NCBI GenBank assembly: GCA_028288125.1
Contig: JAQBOH010000069.1
Location: 1 to 53,328, forward strand
DNA length: 53,328 bases
Reading direction: 5' to 3'
DNA from: Mucilaginibacter sp.
GTDB lineage: Bacteria > Bacteroidota > Bacteroidia > Sphingobacteriales > Sphingobacteriaceae
Both the position numbers and the translations under genes were made by a program. Of this stretch, positions 35,239-44,270 are shown in pieces (position 1 is the first letter of the stretch; each line of letters opens with the position of its first letter). The notes below the pieces were generated by a model. That model saw only the letters and a program-made list of their open reading frames with translations, did no database searches and was not told the origin of the DNA.

Positions 35239-36006
35239 TTACGCGATAACAGGGGCCGCGTTTTCGAAATAATGGAGGGTAACGCTTTCACCATCAAACA
35301 CGGCGTAGGTATGGTAATTCACCCATTCGCCCAGGTTAAAGTAACGGCTTTTTTCGTTTAGCTGAATATCCAGCGGCAAATGGCGGTGACCGAAAATGAG
35401 GTAGTCGTAAAAATGTGTTTTGAGCAGTTCGTTGCTATAGGTAACCAGCCACTCGTGCTGGCCTGGTTTATTGACTTCTTTTTTCTCGCTGGTTATCCGG
35501 CTATGCCGCGACCAGTAATTGGCAATTCCCACACCCAGGTTAGGGTGTATGCGGGCAAACAGCCACTGGCAAAACCGGCTGCGGAAAAACCACTTTAAAA
35601 ATTTATAAAATGTGTCGCCGGGGCCTAAGCCGTCGCCATGGTGCAGGTAAAACTTTTTTCCGTTTCGCTCAATTTCCAATTCATCACTTATAATGGTTGC
35701 ACCCAGCTCATGCTCAAAGTAATCAAACATCCACATGTCGTGGTTACCTTTAAACAGGTAAATTTTTACGCCTGCATCGGCCAGTTCGGCCAGCTTGCCT
35801 AAAAAGCGGATGTATCCCTTAGGTACCACAGTTTTGTATTCGAACCAGAAATCAAAAATATCGCCCATCAAAAAAACTTCGGCGGCATCGGTTTTTATGG
35901 TGTCGAGCCAACGCACCAGCCGGTCCTCGCGTTCGCGGCTATTGGCATAGTTGCCCGTGCCGAGGTGAAAGTCGGAGGCGAAATATAATTTTGTGCGGGT
36001 GGCCAT
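35239..36006 (-). CDS. lpxH: UDP-2,3-diacylglucosamine diphosphatase, LpxH-like, 255 aa
   Basis: A calcineurin-like metallophosphoesterase that splits UDP-2,3-diacylglucosamine to lipid X in lipid A synthesis, on the cytoplasmic face of the inner membrane. The metal-binding motifs are complete: SDFHLG (Asp12, His14), GDIFDFWFEY, GNHDMW, HHGDG and GHRHLP. Length is normal, with a hydrophobic insertion near FKWFFRSRFCQWLF. The Bacteroidota homologue group is well established; the symbol is given on motif grounds. Confidence 0.9.
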   Translation of the reverse strand: MATRTKLYFASDFHLGTGNYANSREREDRLVRWLDTIKTDAAEVFLMGDIFDFWFEYKTVVPKGYIRFLGKLAELADAGVKIYLFKGNHDMWMFDYFEHELGATIISDELEIERNGKKFYLHHGDGLGPGDTFYKFLKWFFRSRFCQWLFARIHPNLGVGIANYWSRHSRITSEKKEVNKPGQHEWLVTYSNELLKTHFYDYLIFGHRHLPLDIQLNEKSRYFNLGEWVNYHTYAVFDGESVTLHYFENAAPVIA

Positions 36007-36059
36007 TACGGCCGTAAAAATAAGATAATTATGGGCAGATGTGCAACGCAGGCTTTGAC

Positions 36060-36093
36060 ATTACCGGGGATGCCCGAGGACATCCCCGGTAAT
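36060..36093 (-). terminator. Strong hairpin after the VWA gene, without U-tract
   Basis: ATTACCGGGGATG (36060-36072) and CATCCCCGGTAAT (36081-36093) form a perfect 13-bp stem with an 8-nt loop. It begins 3 bp after the VWA stop. No T-run follows on the minus strand, so it may stabilise the mRNA 3' end rather than terminate on its own. Confidence 0.65.
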
Positions 36094-36096
36094 AGC

Positions 36097-38046
36097 CTAT
36101 TTGGTTGACAACAACTCGTTTTTTACCAGTAGCTTAGCGCTTTCAGCGAGCCGTATAAATTCAGAGCGGTAGCCGTCCTCATCCTGGCCTTTGGCGGCCC
36201 TGGCCATACTAATAACCTGGTCGAATGTTGCATGCTGTTTATATTGCGAATCGCGAAGCAGCATACCAAACCCGGCCACCGCAGCAGCAAACCTGAAATC
36301 AGCAGATGTGGAATCCAGGTTTTTGGGTTCATCGCTTACGGTAACAGAGCTCATTTTGCTGGCCGACGAATCATTTTGTTTGTACCGGAATTTGATGGTC
36401 AGCATTTCGCCGGACACCCTAGTAGCCGGAAACGGCGCGGGCTTTTGGTATTTAAGCGGATCGACGCTGACTGAATAATCGTCTTTTATTCCGGCAGGTA
36501 CTATCTCATAAAAAGCTGTTACGGTATGGCCCGAGCCCATGTCACCGGCGTCCTTTTTGTCATTGTTAAAGTCTTCTTTATTTAACATCCTGTCTTCATA
36601 ACCTAATAACCGGTACGCCTGTACCTTAGCGGGATTAAATTCAATTTGAATTTTTACATCTTTGGCTACGGTAAATAAGGTGCCGCCAAATTCGGTCACC
36701 AACGCCTTCCGGGCTTCAGTAATGTTATCAATATACGCGTAGTTTCCGTTGCCTTTATCGGCCAGGGTTTCCATTTTGCTATCCTTTAAATTACCCATTC
36801 CAAAGCCCATAATCGAAATGGCCACCTTGCTTTCACGCTCTTTCACTATCAAGTGCTCCATGTCCTCGTCGCTATTCGGGCCAACGTTAAAATCGCCGTC
36901 GGTTGCCATTATAATACGGTTGTTTCCTTTAGTCATAAAATTTTCCCTGGCAATGCGATAAGCTAGTTTTATGCCTTCGCCTCCTGCAGTTGAGCCGCCC
37001 GCGCTTAAATTATCGATGGCACTATTGATGGTTTCCTTTTTATTTCCGTTTGTTGCCGGAAGCACAAGCCCGGCCTGGCCGGCATATACTACAATGGCTA
37101 CTTTATCTTCAGATCTCAACTGTTCTGTTAGCATTTTCATTGAGGCTTTAACAAGTGGGAGCTTATTGGGCTCATCCATAGAACCGGATACATCAATTAA
37201 AAACACCAGGTTTGATGGTGGCAATTTGTTAACGTCGATAGTTTTTGCCTTCAGGCCGATGCGCAGCAGGCGATGATTGCTGTTCCACGGAGCTGACGAA
37301 AGCTCGGTGTGTATAGCCACAGGGTCGTTATTGGTTGGGCCGGACAAGTTATAGTGGAAATAATTGATCATTTCCTCAATACGCACAGCATCCGGCGGCG
37401 GCAATTGCCCGTTGTTTATATAACGCCGTACATTGCTGTATGAAGCCGCATCCACATCAACTGAAAAAGTTGATAACGGGTTACTTATAACATCGTTAAA
37501 ACCATTTTCAGAAATGTTTTTATAGCTTTCGTCGGTAATAGAAGCTGGGTTACTGATCTGTGTTGTGCGGATACTGTTTAATGTAACTGCTGACCTATCC
37601 CTTACACTTACGCCGGCAACTTGGCTTTGCAACAACGACTTTTCTGCAAGCGTTTTTGCCGGGGCAGCGTTGATAACCGACACGGAGGCCGTAATATCTC
37701 TTTTTTGTTTCACAGCGTACCCGGTAACCACAACTTCGGCGAGCGTGTGTGAGTCAGCTTCAAGATAAACATTCAGAATATTGTTTTTACCAGGTTTTAC
37801 GGTTTTAGTTTGGTACCCTGTGAAGCTAAAAGATAAACGCTCTGTACCATTCGGCAAATTAATACTATATGCGCCGGTTGCGTCGGTTTGGGTGCCGATG
37901 TTTGTTCCTTCAATTTTAACCGTCACTCCGGGTATGGATGAGCCATCAGCCCTGTCGTAAACCTTGCCGCTGATGCGCCGGGTATTGCTTTGCTTAAACC
38001 CGGTTAAGCCCCCAAATAATAAAATCATTAATAATAGCTTTTTCAT
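36097..38046 (-). CDS. VWA-domain protein (YfbK-like) with carboxypeptidase-regulatory-like domain, 649 aa
   Basis: Probably an envelope protein. An N-terminal hydrophobic signal (1-19), a CarboxypepD_reg-like beta domain (about 22-98), a SusC-plug-like segment EVVVTGYAVKQKRDITASVS (about 104-123) ending LLQSQVAGVSVR, a vWF-A N-terminal domain (FSVDVDAASYSNVRRY, near 194-209), a VWA domain (about 278-450) with MIDAS motif DVSGSM, and a C-terminal DUF3520-like part. This core is like E. coli YfbK, of unknown role. It is divergent from the sigma factor gene 87 bp away, whose regulon it may belong to. Confidence 0.88.
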   Translation of the reverse strand: MKKLLLMILLFGGLTGFKQSNTRRISGKVYDRADGSSIPGVTVKIEGTNIGTQTDATGAYSINLPNGTERLSFSFTGYQTKTVKPGKNNILNVYLEADSHTLAEVVVTGYAVKQKRDITASVSVINAAPAKTLAEKSLLQSQVAGVSVRDRSAVTLNSIRTTQISNPASITDESYKNISENGFNDVISNPLSTFSVDVDAASYSNVRRYINNGQLPPPDAVRIEEMINYFHYNLSGPTNNDPVAIHTELSSAPWNSNHRLLRIGLKAKTIDVNKLPPSNLVFLIDVSGSMDEPNKLPLVKASMKMLTEQLRSEDKVAIVVYAGQAGLVLPATNGNKKETINSAIDNLSAGGSTAGGEGIKLAYRIARENFMTKGNNRIIMATDGDFNVGPNSDEDMEHLIVKERESKVAISIMGFGMGNLKDSKMETLADKGNGNYAYIDNITEARKALVTEFGGTLFTVAKDVKIQIEFNPAKVQAYRLLGYEDRMLNKEDFNNDKKDAGDMGSGHTVTAFYEIVPAGIKDDYSVSVDPLKYQKPAPFPATRVSGEMLTIKFRYKQNDSSASKMSSVTVSDEPKNLDSTSADFRFAAAVAGFGMLLRDSQYKQHATFDQVISMARAAKGQDEDGYRSEFIRLAESAKLLVKNELLSTK

Positions 38047-38133
38047 GATCGTGTGGTTTTAATTTTTGATAAGGATGCGCCGGGAAACGAATTTCCATAA
38101 CCCGGTAAAAAAAATTATTTTAGCCGCCCCGTA

Positions 38134-38703
38134 ATGGATTTTTTTAACCGGCCAATTAAACCTAATGATGCAGGCGATGAGCAACTGCTAAACAGCTATC
38201 GTAAAAACGGTGACCTGGCTGTTTTAGGCCGGCTTTTTGAAGGATATGTACCCCTGGTATATGGCGTATGCCTTAAATACCTGCGGGACGAGGAAGAGTC
38301 AAAAGATGCCGTAATGGCAATATTTGAGGAGCTCACCGTCAAGGTAAAAAAATACGAAATAAAACAATTCCGTAGCTGGTTATATGTACTGAGCCGGAAC
38401 TATTGTTTGATGCAGCTGCGTTCTGGAAAAAAAATGGATGTAATCAGTTTGAATGATATTATGGAATTACCGGTCTTTTTGAATCCTGATAGTGATAGAA
38501 GCGAAGCGACAATGATAGCCCTGGAGCGTTGTATGGATAAGCTGCCCCCGGCTCAAAAACAAAGCATCGGGTTATTTTACTTGAAAGAACAATGTTATAA
38601 GGAAATAGCCGGCGCTACAGGTTTCAGTTTAAATGAAGTGAAAAGCTACATTCAGAATGGTAAACGCAATCTTAAAATTTGTTTAGAGAAAAATAGTGAG
38701 TAA
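38134..38703 (+). CDS. ECF-type RNA polymerase sigma factor, 189 aa
   Basis: A sigma-70 family factor of the ECF group. Region 2 (about 28-95) has GRLFEGYVPLVYGVCLKYL, DEEESKDAVMAIFEEL and FRSWLYVLSRN; region 4 (about 128-180) has MDKLPPAQKQSIGLFYLKEQ and YKEIAGATGFSLNEVKSYI. It is the first gene of a two-gene unit with the partner that follows, overlapping it by 8 nt, and is divergent from the VWA gene. Confidence 0.95.
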   Translation: MDFFNRPIKPNDAGDEQLLNSYRKNGDLAVLGRLFEGYVPLVYGVCLKYLRDEEESKDAVMAIFEELTVKVKKYEIKQFRSWLYVLSRNYCLMQLRSGKKMDVISLNDIMELPVFLNPDSDRSEATMIALERCMDKLPPAQKQSIGLFYLKEQCYKEIAGATGFSLNEVKSYIQNGKRNLKICLEKNSE

Positions 38704-39991
38704 AAAAGAAACTGACATATCATTGATCAGGAAGTATCTGAACGGAGAGCTTGATGCCCGGGCTATGCACCAGTTTGAGAAACGGGCGCAGGATGACCCG
38801 TTTTTAATGGATGCGCTTGACGGGTATGAAAAGACACGCGGCAATCAGCAGCCTCACCTGGATGAACTGGCCGGTCGTTTGCAACAGCGCGTGGCCAGAA
38901 GGGAAAAGCGTATAATTCCTTTGCAATTTATCGCCATCGCGGCTTCCATATTTGTGGTTTTAACTATTGGCGGACTTTGGCTTTACAAAAGTCAGCCGGA
39001 AAAAACAAAGTTCGGACAGGTAACTACGACCGAAATTAAAGCAAAGCCAGTTCTGCCCCCACAATCCGACATCGCAAAACCTGACACCACAAAACCGGTT
39101 GAGATAGCAACTTTAAGGGCAAAGCCTCGTCTCGTACATATAAAAAAATCAGCCGCAGCAAACAAGCAGGTTACTGCCGTTCCCGGTCCAGCTATTGTTG
39201 CCGACCAAATAGCCAGCATTAGTGATAAAAGCAAAGCTAAGGAACTAAAAGATGTTTCTCTAAATGAAGTTATCGTGATGGGGTACACCAGCCAAAAGAA
39301 AAAGGATTTATCAGCGGCGGTATCGACAGTTTCACCCGGGGCTGAGCAGTTATTGCAGGGCCGCGCAGCCGGAGTGATGATACGGGGGACGGGATCATTC
39401 CCCAATAATGCTATGGTCCCCAGGAAAACGATAAAGGGCAAGATAATCGGCGAGGACGATGGACGACCTATTGTGGGCGCCACCGTTAGGGTGCCGGGAA
39501 CAAACGCAAGCGCCGTTACCGATGCAAACGGCATGTTTAACTTATCTGCTGACAGCAGCAAAACAAAGCTGGTTGTTGGCTATATCGGTTACTCCACCCG
39601 CCAGGTAAATATCCAAAACCGCGACTCGCTCAACACCATAGCGCTTGAACCGGCCAATAGCACACTTAATGAAGTGGTGGTAACTGGTTATGGTGCTTCG
39701 GGAACGACAGACAATGTCACTGTCGTAAACGCGCATCCACAAGCAGGATGGAGCGGCTTTAAAAAGTATTTAAAAGAAAATGCTGTTTCTCCTGATGGCA
39801 AAAAAGGAGTTGTAAAATTATCATTCCTGGTGGACAGAACGGGGACAATAAGTGATATCGCTATTATAAAAGGATTGAGTCCGGCAGCCAACCAAAAAGC
39901 GGTCGAACTGGTAAAAAACGGCCCCGCCTGGACAGGCAATTCGACAAGACAGCCCGAAAAAGTGAAAATACGTGTGAAATTTGTAAAATAA
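38696..39991 (+). CDS. Anti-sigma-like membrane protein with plug-like motifs and TonB C-terminal domain, 431 aa
   Basis: Begins with GTG inside the sigma gene (8-nt overlap). A cytoplasmic N-terminus (LIRKYLNGELDARAMHQFEK) like that of Bacteroidota sigma partners is followed by a transmembrane helix (about 76-97), a basic linker, a SusC-plug-like stretch (about 189-230: LNEVIVMGYTSQKKKDLS, LLQGRAAGVMIRG), a CarboxypepD_reg-like domain (about 243-320), a second plug-like LNEVVVTGYGASG and a TonB C-terminal domain (about 345-431, LSFLVDRTGTISDI). It likely controls the sigma factor across the membrane. Confidence 0.8.
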   Translation: MSKKETDISLIRKYLNGELDARAMHQFEKRAQDDPFLMDALDGYEKTRGNQQPHLDELAGRLQQRVARREKRIIPLQFIAIAASIFVVLTIGGLWLYKSQPEKTKFGQVTTTEIKAKPVLPPQSDIAKPDTTKPVEIATLRAKPRLVHIKKSAAANKQVTAVPGPAIVADQIASISDKSKAKELKDVSLNEVIVMGYTSQKKKDLSAAVSTVSPGAEQLLQGRAAGVMIRGTGSFPNNAMVPRKTIKGKIIGEDDGRPIVGATVRVPGTNASAVTDANGMFNLSADSSKTKLVVGYIGYSTRQVNIQNRDSLNTIALEPANSTLNEVVVTGYGASGTTDNVTVVNAHPQAGWSGFKKYLKENAVSPDGKKGVVKLSFLVDRTGTISDIAIIKGLSPAANQKAVELVKNGPAWTGNSTRQPEKVKIRVKFVK

Positions 39992-39993
39992 GC

Positions 39994-40698
39994 TTACAGC
40001 TTCTGGTTCTTATCCGCGAAAGCGAAAACCTTTTGCAATAACGGGGTACTGCGGGCGCCTATGTTTTTACGTATGTTCAGCTCTTCTAACGCTATCTCAT
40101 AAAACAGGCCGTCGATAGCCTTTTGTGTTACGTATTCACTGATATCTGGGTTTATTTTACTCACGAACGGTATTTTGTTGTACTCACGGGCGGCATCACC
40201 GTAATATTTTGTCGCCCCTGTTTTATCCAGGCTAACTTGTATAACCGGCTTAAAGGTAATGGTGAGCTGTCCGGTAGTGGTGTGTTTAAAGTATTGGGTT
40301 GCCGCATCCTGGCCGCCAAGCAATATATTGGTGACATCTTGTAACGACATTTGCTTTATCGCGCTGATAAAAATAGGCTTTGCCTGTTTGGCGGCGTCTT
40401 CGGCGGCGCGGTTTAGCGAAAGGATTACATTGTCGCAAAGCTTGTTGAACCCAAATTTGCGTAACGTTTTTTCGGCTTTTTGCGCCTGCGGCGGGAAAAT
40501 GATCTTTACGGCAACGTTTGCAAAAAAACCATCAACCTGCGAAAGCCGGTCAGCGCTTTTTGACGTGCCCAATTCCAGCGCCTGCTTTAAGCCATTCCCA
40601 ATCTCAAAAGGCGAGGGCTTGGCTGGTTGTGCGCTATTAAAACTCGTCAAAGCGACCGATAAAAAAATCGCAGGAAAAATTAAATATGATTTTTTCAT
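39994..40698 (-). CDS. DUF4197 exported protein, 234 aa
   Basis: A secreted or periplasmic protein of unknown role. After a signal peptide (1-24) the sequence has the DUF4197 pattern: GLKQALELGTSKSADRLS, VAVKIIFPPQ, LNRAAEDAAKQAKPIF, LLGGQDAATQYFKHTT and KAIDGLFYEIALEE, mainly helical. It follows the PiT gene by 32 bp on the same strand and could be co-transcribed; any link to phosphate is not established. It converges on the anti-sigma-like gene (2-bp gap). Confidence 0.88.
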   Translation of the reverse strand: MKKSYLIFPAIFLSVALTSFNSAQPAKPSPFEIGNGLKQALELGTSKSADRLSQVDGFFANVAVKIIFPPQAQKAEKTLRKFGFNKLCDNVILSLNRAAEDAAKQAKPIFISAIKQMSLQDVTNILLGGQDAATQYFKHTTTGQLTITFKPVIQVSLDKTGATKYYGDAAREYNKIPFVSKINPDISEYVTQKAIDGLFYEIALEELNIRKNIGARSTPLLQKVFAFADKNQKL

Positions 40699-40730
40699 AA
40701 TATGCTCGTTTATAAACGACGATCAAGCAA

Positions 40731-41741
40731 TTATAGTACCGCTCTTAATAATGTGAATATGCCCGCGGCAACAAGCGCAGATACCGGTATGGTGATGATC
40801 CATGCCCATATAATATTAATGGTTAACCCCCAGCGCACGGCCGAAAGGCGTTTTGTTAAGCCCACGCCGACGATGGAGCCGGTTGTTGTATGCGTTGTTG
40901 AAACAGGAATACCAAATTTTTGTGTGAAAAATAATGTTAACGCTGCCGCGGTTTCGGCGCTGACACCCTCGAGCGGGGTTATCTTGGTTATCCTGGAACC
41001 CATGGTTTTAACAATTCGCCAGCCGCCCGACATTGTGCCCAGCGCGATAGCCGAATAGCAGGCCAGCGGTATCCAATTGGGCATGGGATCGCCCGCTTTA
41101 ATGATATGTGCCGTGAAAATCGCGACATATAATATGCCCATTACTTTTTGCGCATCGTTACCGCCGTGTGCAAAACTTAGCGCGGCTGAAGAGACCAGCT
41201 GCAGCCTTTTAAACCAGCGTTCGGCGGTTGATGGCCGTGCATTTTTACAGATGTGCAGTATCGTTACGGTTACAATATAAGCCATTATTAAACCTATAAA
41301 CGGCGCCAGCACAATGTAGGCCAGTATGGGCAGTATATAATGCATGTTGACAGCGCTTAACCCGTTTGCTCCCATATACAGGGCATTGGTGATGCCCGCG
41401 CCGGCAAATCCGCCAATAAGCGTATGCGATGAGCTTGACGGTATACCGAACCACCAGGTGATCAAATTCCACGTAATGGCTGCTATCAATCCGGCAAGTA
41501 TTACGTTCATTGTAATAAAGTTTGCCTGTACAATTTTCGAAATGGTATTGGCAACATTATGTTCCTTTACAAAAAAGTACACCAAAAAATTAAAAACCGC
41601 GGCCCATAAAACTGCCTGGAACGGCGTTAACACTTTGGTGGACACAATTGTGGCGATAGAGTTAGCGGCGTCATGAAAGCCGTTTGTATAGTCGAATATA
41701 AGCGCCAGGCAAACAACAATTACAAGTACAGGAGTTACCAT
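40731..41741 (-). CDS. Inorganic phosphate transporter, PiT family, 336 aa
   Basis: A low-affinity inner-membrane phosphate carrier, usually coupled to cations. The two PiT signature repeats are visible: FDYTNGFHDAANSIATIVST near the N-terminus and FAHGGNDAQKVMGIL near residue 190. About ten transmembrane helices. It is shorter than the large PitA proteins but typical of Bacteroidota PiT. It follows the DUF47 gene by only 6 bp, the usual pit-accessory/pit arrangement. Confidence 0.95.
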   Translation of the reverse strand: MVTPVLVIVVCLALIFDYTNGFHDAANSIATIVSTKVLTPFQAVLWAAVFNFLVYFFVKEHNVANTISKIVQANFITMNVILAGLIAAITWNLITWWFGIPSSSSHTLIGGFAGAGITNALYMGANGLSAVNMHYILPILAYIVLAPFIGLIMAYIVTVTILHICKNARPSTAERWFKRLQLVSSAALSFAHGGNDAQKVMGILYVAIFTAHIIKAGDPMPNWIPLACYSAIALGTMSGGWRIVKTMGSRITKITPLEGVSAETAAALTLFFTQKFGIPVSTTHTTTGSIVGVGLTKRLSAVRWGLTINIIWAWIITIPVSALVAAGIFTLLRAVL

Positions 41742-41747
41742 TGCTTA

Positions 41748-42398
41748 TTATGCGTTTTTAACTAAAATAGATTCCATAACATCCGCGGCGTCTTCGCACA
41801 TATCGGTGGCGGTTTCCAGTGTGGCTAATATCTCTTTGTATTTAATTAAGCGAATGGCGTCTTTTTCATATAAAAACAAATCGGCAACAGCGCGATCAAA
41901 AACATAATCAGCCTGGTTTTCGATACTATTGATGCGGATGCATGAGTCGGCGATATTCCGGACATTTTTTAAATCTTTTAATTCTCTTATTGCTTTTTCC
42001 ATCTCGCCGCTGGCCTGTAAAATTAGCTCTGAAAGTTTTTTAATGGGTACATTAAAGTCATCTATCCTGTACAGGCTCATGCGGTTGGCGGCGCCCTGTA
42101 TGTTATCGGCAACATCGTCAATAGCCGATGCCAGTAAGTGTATATCTTCGCGGTCAAATGGTGTTATAAAGTTTTTCCCCAACTCCAGGTGTATCTGGTG
42201 GGTTATCTCATCTCCTTTATTTTCAAGCTTATCTATCTGTTTGATCAATTCTTCGCGCGTTTCCGGATTGGTGGAATTAACGGTTTCCACTAACACAGTT
42301 GCCATGGCAACTACATTGTTGGCAGCCTGTTCAAATAACGCGGAAAATATCTTTTTATCCTTTGGTACAAAGTATTGAAATATACTGTTAAGTGACAT
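41748..42398 (-). CDS. DUF47/PhoU-like PiT accessory protein, 216 aa
   Basis: A cytosolic all-helical protein of the DUF47 family, which is distantly related to PhoU and typically encoded next to PiT transporters. Motifs: IFQYFVPKDKKIFSALFEQA, IDKLENKGDEITHQIHLEL, TPFDREDIHLLASAIDDVAD and ATDMCEDAADVMESILVKNA. The ATG at 42398 (MSLNSIF) is chosen over a TTG further upstream. It probably modulates PiT (inference from the family). It lies between the PhoR-like kinase and PiT. Confidence 0.92.
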   Translation of the reverse strand: MSLNSIFQYFVPKDKKIFSALFEQAANNVVAMATVLVETVNSTNPETREELIKQIDKLENKGDEITHQIHLELGKNFITPFDREDIHLLASAIDDVADNIQGAANRMSLYRIDDFNVPIKKLSELILQASGEMEKAIRELKDLKNVRNIADSCIRINSIENQADYVFDRAVADLFLYEKDAIRLIKYKEILATLETATDMCEDAADVMESILVKNA

Positions 42399-42446
42399 TT
42401 TTGTTGAGATTTTGGCCAAAGGTAACTTTGCAATGTTAAATTAATG

Positions 42447-43511
42447 TTAATTTTTTAGAATTGGTATGTTAGGAAAAGGTAAAGTTTGTTTTGATTTTTG
42501 TAATGTAAAGCCAAAGGTTGACCCTAAACCTTCGGTGCTGCGAACATTTATGGTTTGCTCATGTGCCTCAATAATGTGCTTAACAATGGCGAGGCCTAAA
42601 CCCGATCCGCCAATTTGCCTTGAGCGGCTGGTATCCGTCCTGAAAAAGCGCTCAAATAAGCGCGGGAGATATTTTTCTTCGATTCCGATACCATCGTCTG
42701 TAACTTCAACCAAAACCTGGTCGTGCAATTCAAAAATGCTCACCGCAGTAGTACCTTCATCTTTTCCGTATTTTAACGAATTATCTATCAGGTTAACCAG
42801 CACTTGCCGTATCTTTTCCCTATCGGCATTCACCAACACAGGTTCATCATACTTTTGCTTGAATACTAATTTGATGTCGTGTTTACGGGCCTTGGTTTCC
42901 ATTGATTCAAACACCTCCTTAATAAGGTCATTTATTTTAAATCGGGTAAGATTCACCGGTATTTCACCCGATTCCAGTTTGGATATTTCATCAAGATCCT
43001 CGATAAGATAACTCAGCCTGTCGACATTTTTAGCGGCTTTTTCCAAAAACTGCTGCGCCAGTTCCTTGTTGTCAAAGCCGTCTTCCTGCAAAGCTTCAAT
43101 ATAGCCCTGGATAGCGAAAAGCGGGGTTTTAAATTCGTGGGAGATATTCGATAAAAAATCGCGGCGGAACTTTTCCTGTTTGCGCAACTCATCTATCTCG
43201 GTTTTCTTTTCGCGGGCCCATTCTTTTACCTCGGCTTCCACATCGTTGATCGGGTCGGCGCTGATGTGTTCGCCCAGCGCATCCCGCAGGTCGCGGCCCA
43301 GTTTTAAGTTATGGATCAGTTTATAGATGATTTTTATTTTTGAGTAAACATATTTTTCTATCAGGTAATAGAAAACCACAAAGCTGGTAATCAGTGTAAC
43401 CACGAATGTTATGGCTACATCGTACCAGCTATGGCGAAAATAAAAATTTACAGCCGCAAGGGTTATGGCAACAGCCGCCGCGTTGATCAGGACAAGTATG
43501 CGAAATTTCAT
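42447..43511 (-). CDS. PhoR-like sensor histidine kinase, 354 aa
   Basis: A membrane sensor kinase. Two transmembrane helices (about 7-23 and 33-52) leave almost no periplasmic domain, as in PhoR. A cytoplasmic linker is followed by HisKA with His125 in SNISHEFKTPLFAIQG and HATPase_c with NLIDNSLKYG, DDGIGIEE, FERFFRTD and GSGLGLAIVKHI. It is the first gene of the unit with DUF47, PiT and DUF4197, so a role in phosphate sensing is likely. The partner regulator PhoB is not in the window. Confidence 0.9.
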   Translation of the reverse strand: MKFRILVLINAAAVAITLAAVNFYFRHSWYDVAITFVVTLITSFVVFYYLIEKYVYSKIKIIYKLIHNLKLGRDLRDALGEHISADPINDVEAEVKEWAREKKTEIDELRKQEKFRRDFLSNISHEFKTPLFAIQGYIEALQEDGFDNKELAQQFLEKAAKNVDRLSYLIEDLDEISKLESGEIPVNLTRFKINDLIKEVFESMETKARKHDIKLVFKQKYDEPVLVNADREKIRQVLVNLIDNSLKYGKDEGTTAVSIFELHDQVLVEVTDDGIGIEEKYLPRLFERFFRTDTSRSRQIGGSGLGLAIVKHIIEAHEQTINVRSTEGLGSTFGFTLQKSKQTLPFPNIPILKN

Positions 43512-43548
43512 ACTTATAAAGATAGTGATTAGTTAGAAAAGATTGGGA

Positions 43549-43614
43549 ATTAGAGATTAGCCCGAAAGTCGGAAAAGTCAGTAAAGTCCGAAAGATGCTC
43601 GATTAATCTCTAAT
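43549..43614. repeat. Inverted word repeat ATTAGAGATTA
   Basis: ATTAGAGATTA (43549-43559) and TAATCTCTAAT (43604-43614) are perfect complements; between them AAAGTC and GTCCGAAAG words recur. The right arm runs into the end of the YceI gene, so that gene's last codons are part of the element. Confidence 0.65.
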
Positions 43615-44152
43615 CTCTGACCTCTAACTCAGCGTCAATATTAACCGTTACATCATTTGACAGTATCATACTGTTTTCGCCAACGCCAAAATCAAGGCGG
43701 TTTAATTTAAAGGAGCTCTTGAACGCCATCGCGTTACCCTTTTGAACGCAGCTAAAAGGTATTTCGACGGTTTTTACCCTGCCTTTAATAGTAAGATTAA
43801 ACTGGCCTGTATAATTGTTTCCGCTTCTGTGCTTCAACGAAACCGACTTCATCGTGATCTTCGGATAATGTGCCGTATCAAAAAACGCGTCGCTTTTTAA
43901 GTGGTCATCGCGATCCGGGTTATCAGTATTAATAGTATTTGCATCTACGGAAGCCTCAATCGAGCTGGATGATAAGTTGGCTGGATTAAACCGGATATCG
44001 GCCTGTAACCCGCTTATTGTTCCTGTAGTGTTAATGCCCAGGTTCTTTATCCGGAAGGTAATAGACGAACGTGTAACTGCGCTTTTCGGCTGGGTAAATC
44101 CGGCATTGGCTATAAAAACCAGCAGCAATGGAAGCAAAAATCTTTTTATCAT
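43610..44152 (-). CDS. YceI-family exported protein, 180 aa
   Basis: A periplasmic lipocalin-like beta-barrel protein that in this family binds isoprenoid-type lipids. A signal peptide (1-20, NAGFTQ) is followed by the YceI fold: SSITFRIKNLGI, GLQADIRFNPANLS, ASVDANTINTDNPDRDDHLK, FFDTAHYPKITMKS, GQFNLTIKGRVKTVEIPF and MILSNDVTVNIDAELEV. The start at 44152 (MIKRFLL) is chosen over a GTG four codons upstream. Its 3' end overlaps an intergenic inverted repeat. Confidence 0.93.
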   Translation of the reverse strand: MIKRFLLPLLLVFIANAGFTQPKSAVTRSSITFRIKNLGINTTGTISGLQADIRFNPANLSSSSIEASVDANTINTDNPDRDDHLKSDAFFDTAHYPKITMKSVSLKHRSGNNYTGQFNLTIKGRVKTVEIPFSCVQKGNAMAFKSSFKLNRLDFGVGENSMILSNDVTVNIDAELEVRD

Positions 44153-44270
44153 ATAAAATAGCACGCTTTATTGTGGTAGATATTGAGCATTTAAGGAAGT
44201 TACTGTGTAATAATGTTTTTACACCATGCTAATAGTAATTAAACTTTTCCTGCGGCAAAAGGTTTAGCCG

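Noticed and set aside
36060-36093. 13-bp hairpin considered as an attachment or operator site
   Set aside because: Its place 3 bp after a stop codon fits an mRNA 3'-end structure better.
38992-39561. 189-codon minus-strand frame opposite the anti-sigma-like gene
   Set aside because: The opposite frame has clear domains; this one is rich in Ser/Thr/Pro with no start context.
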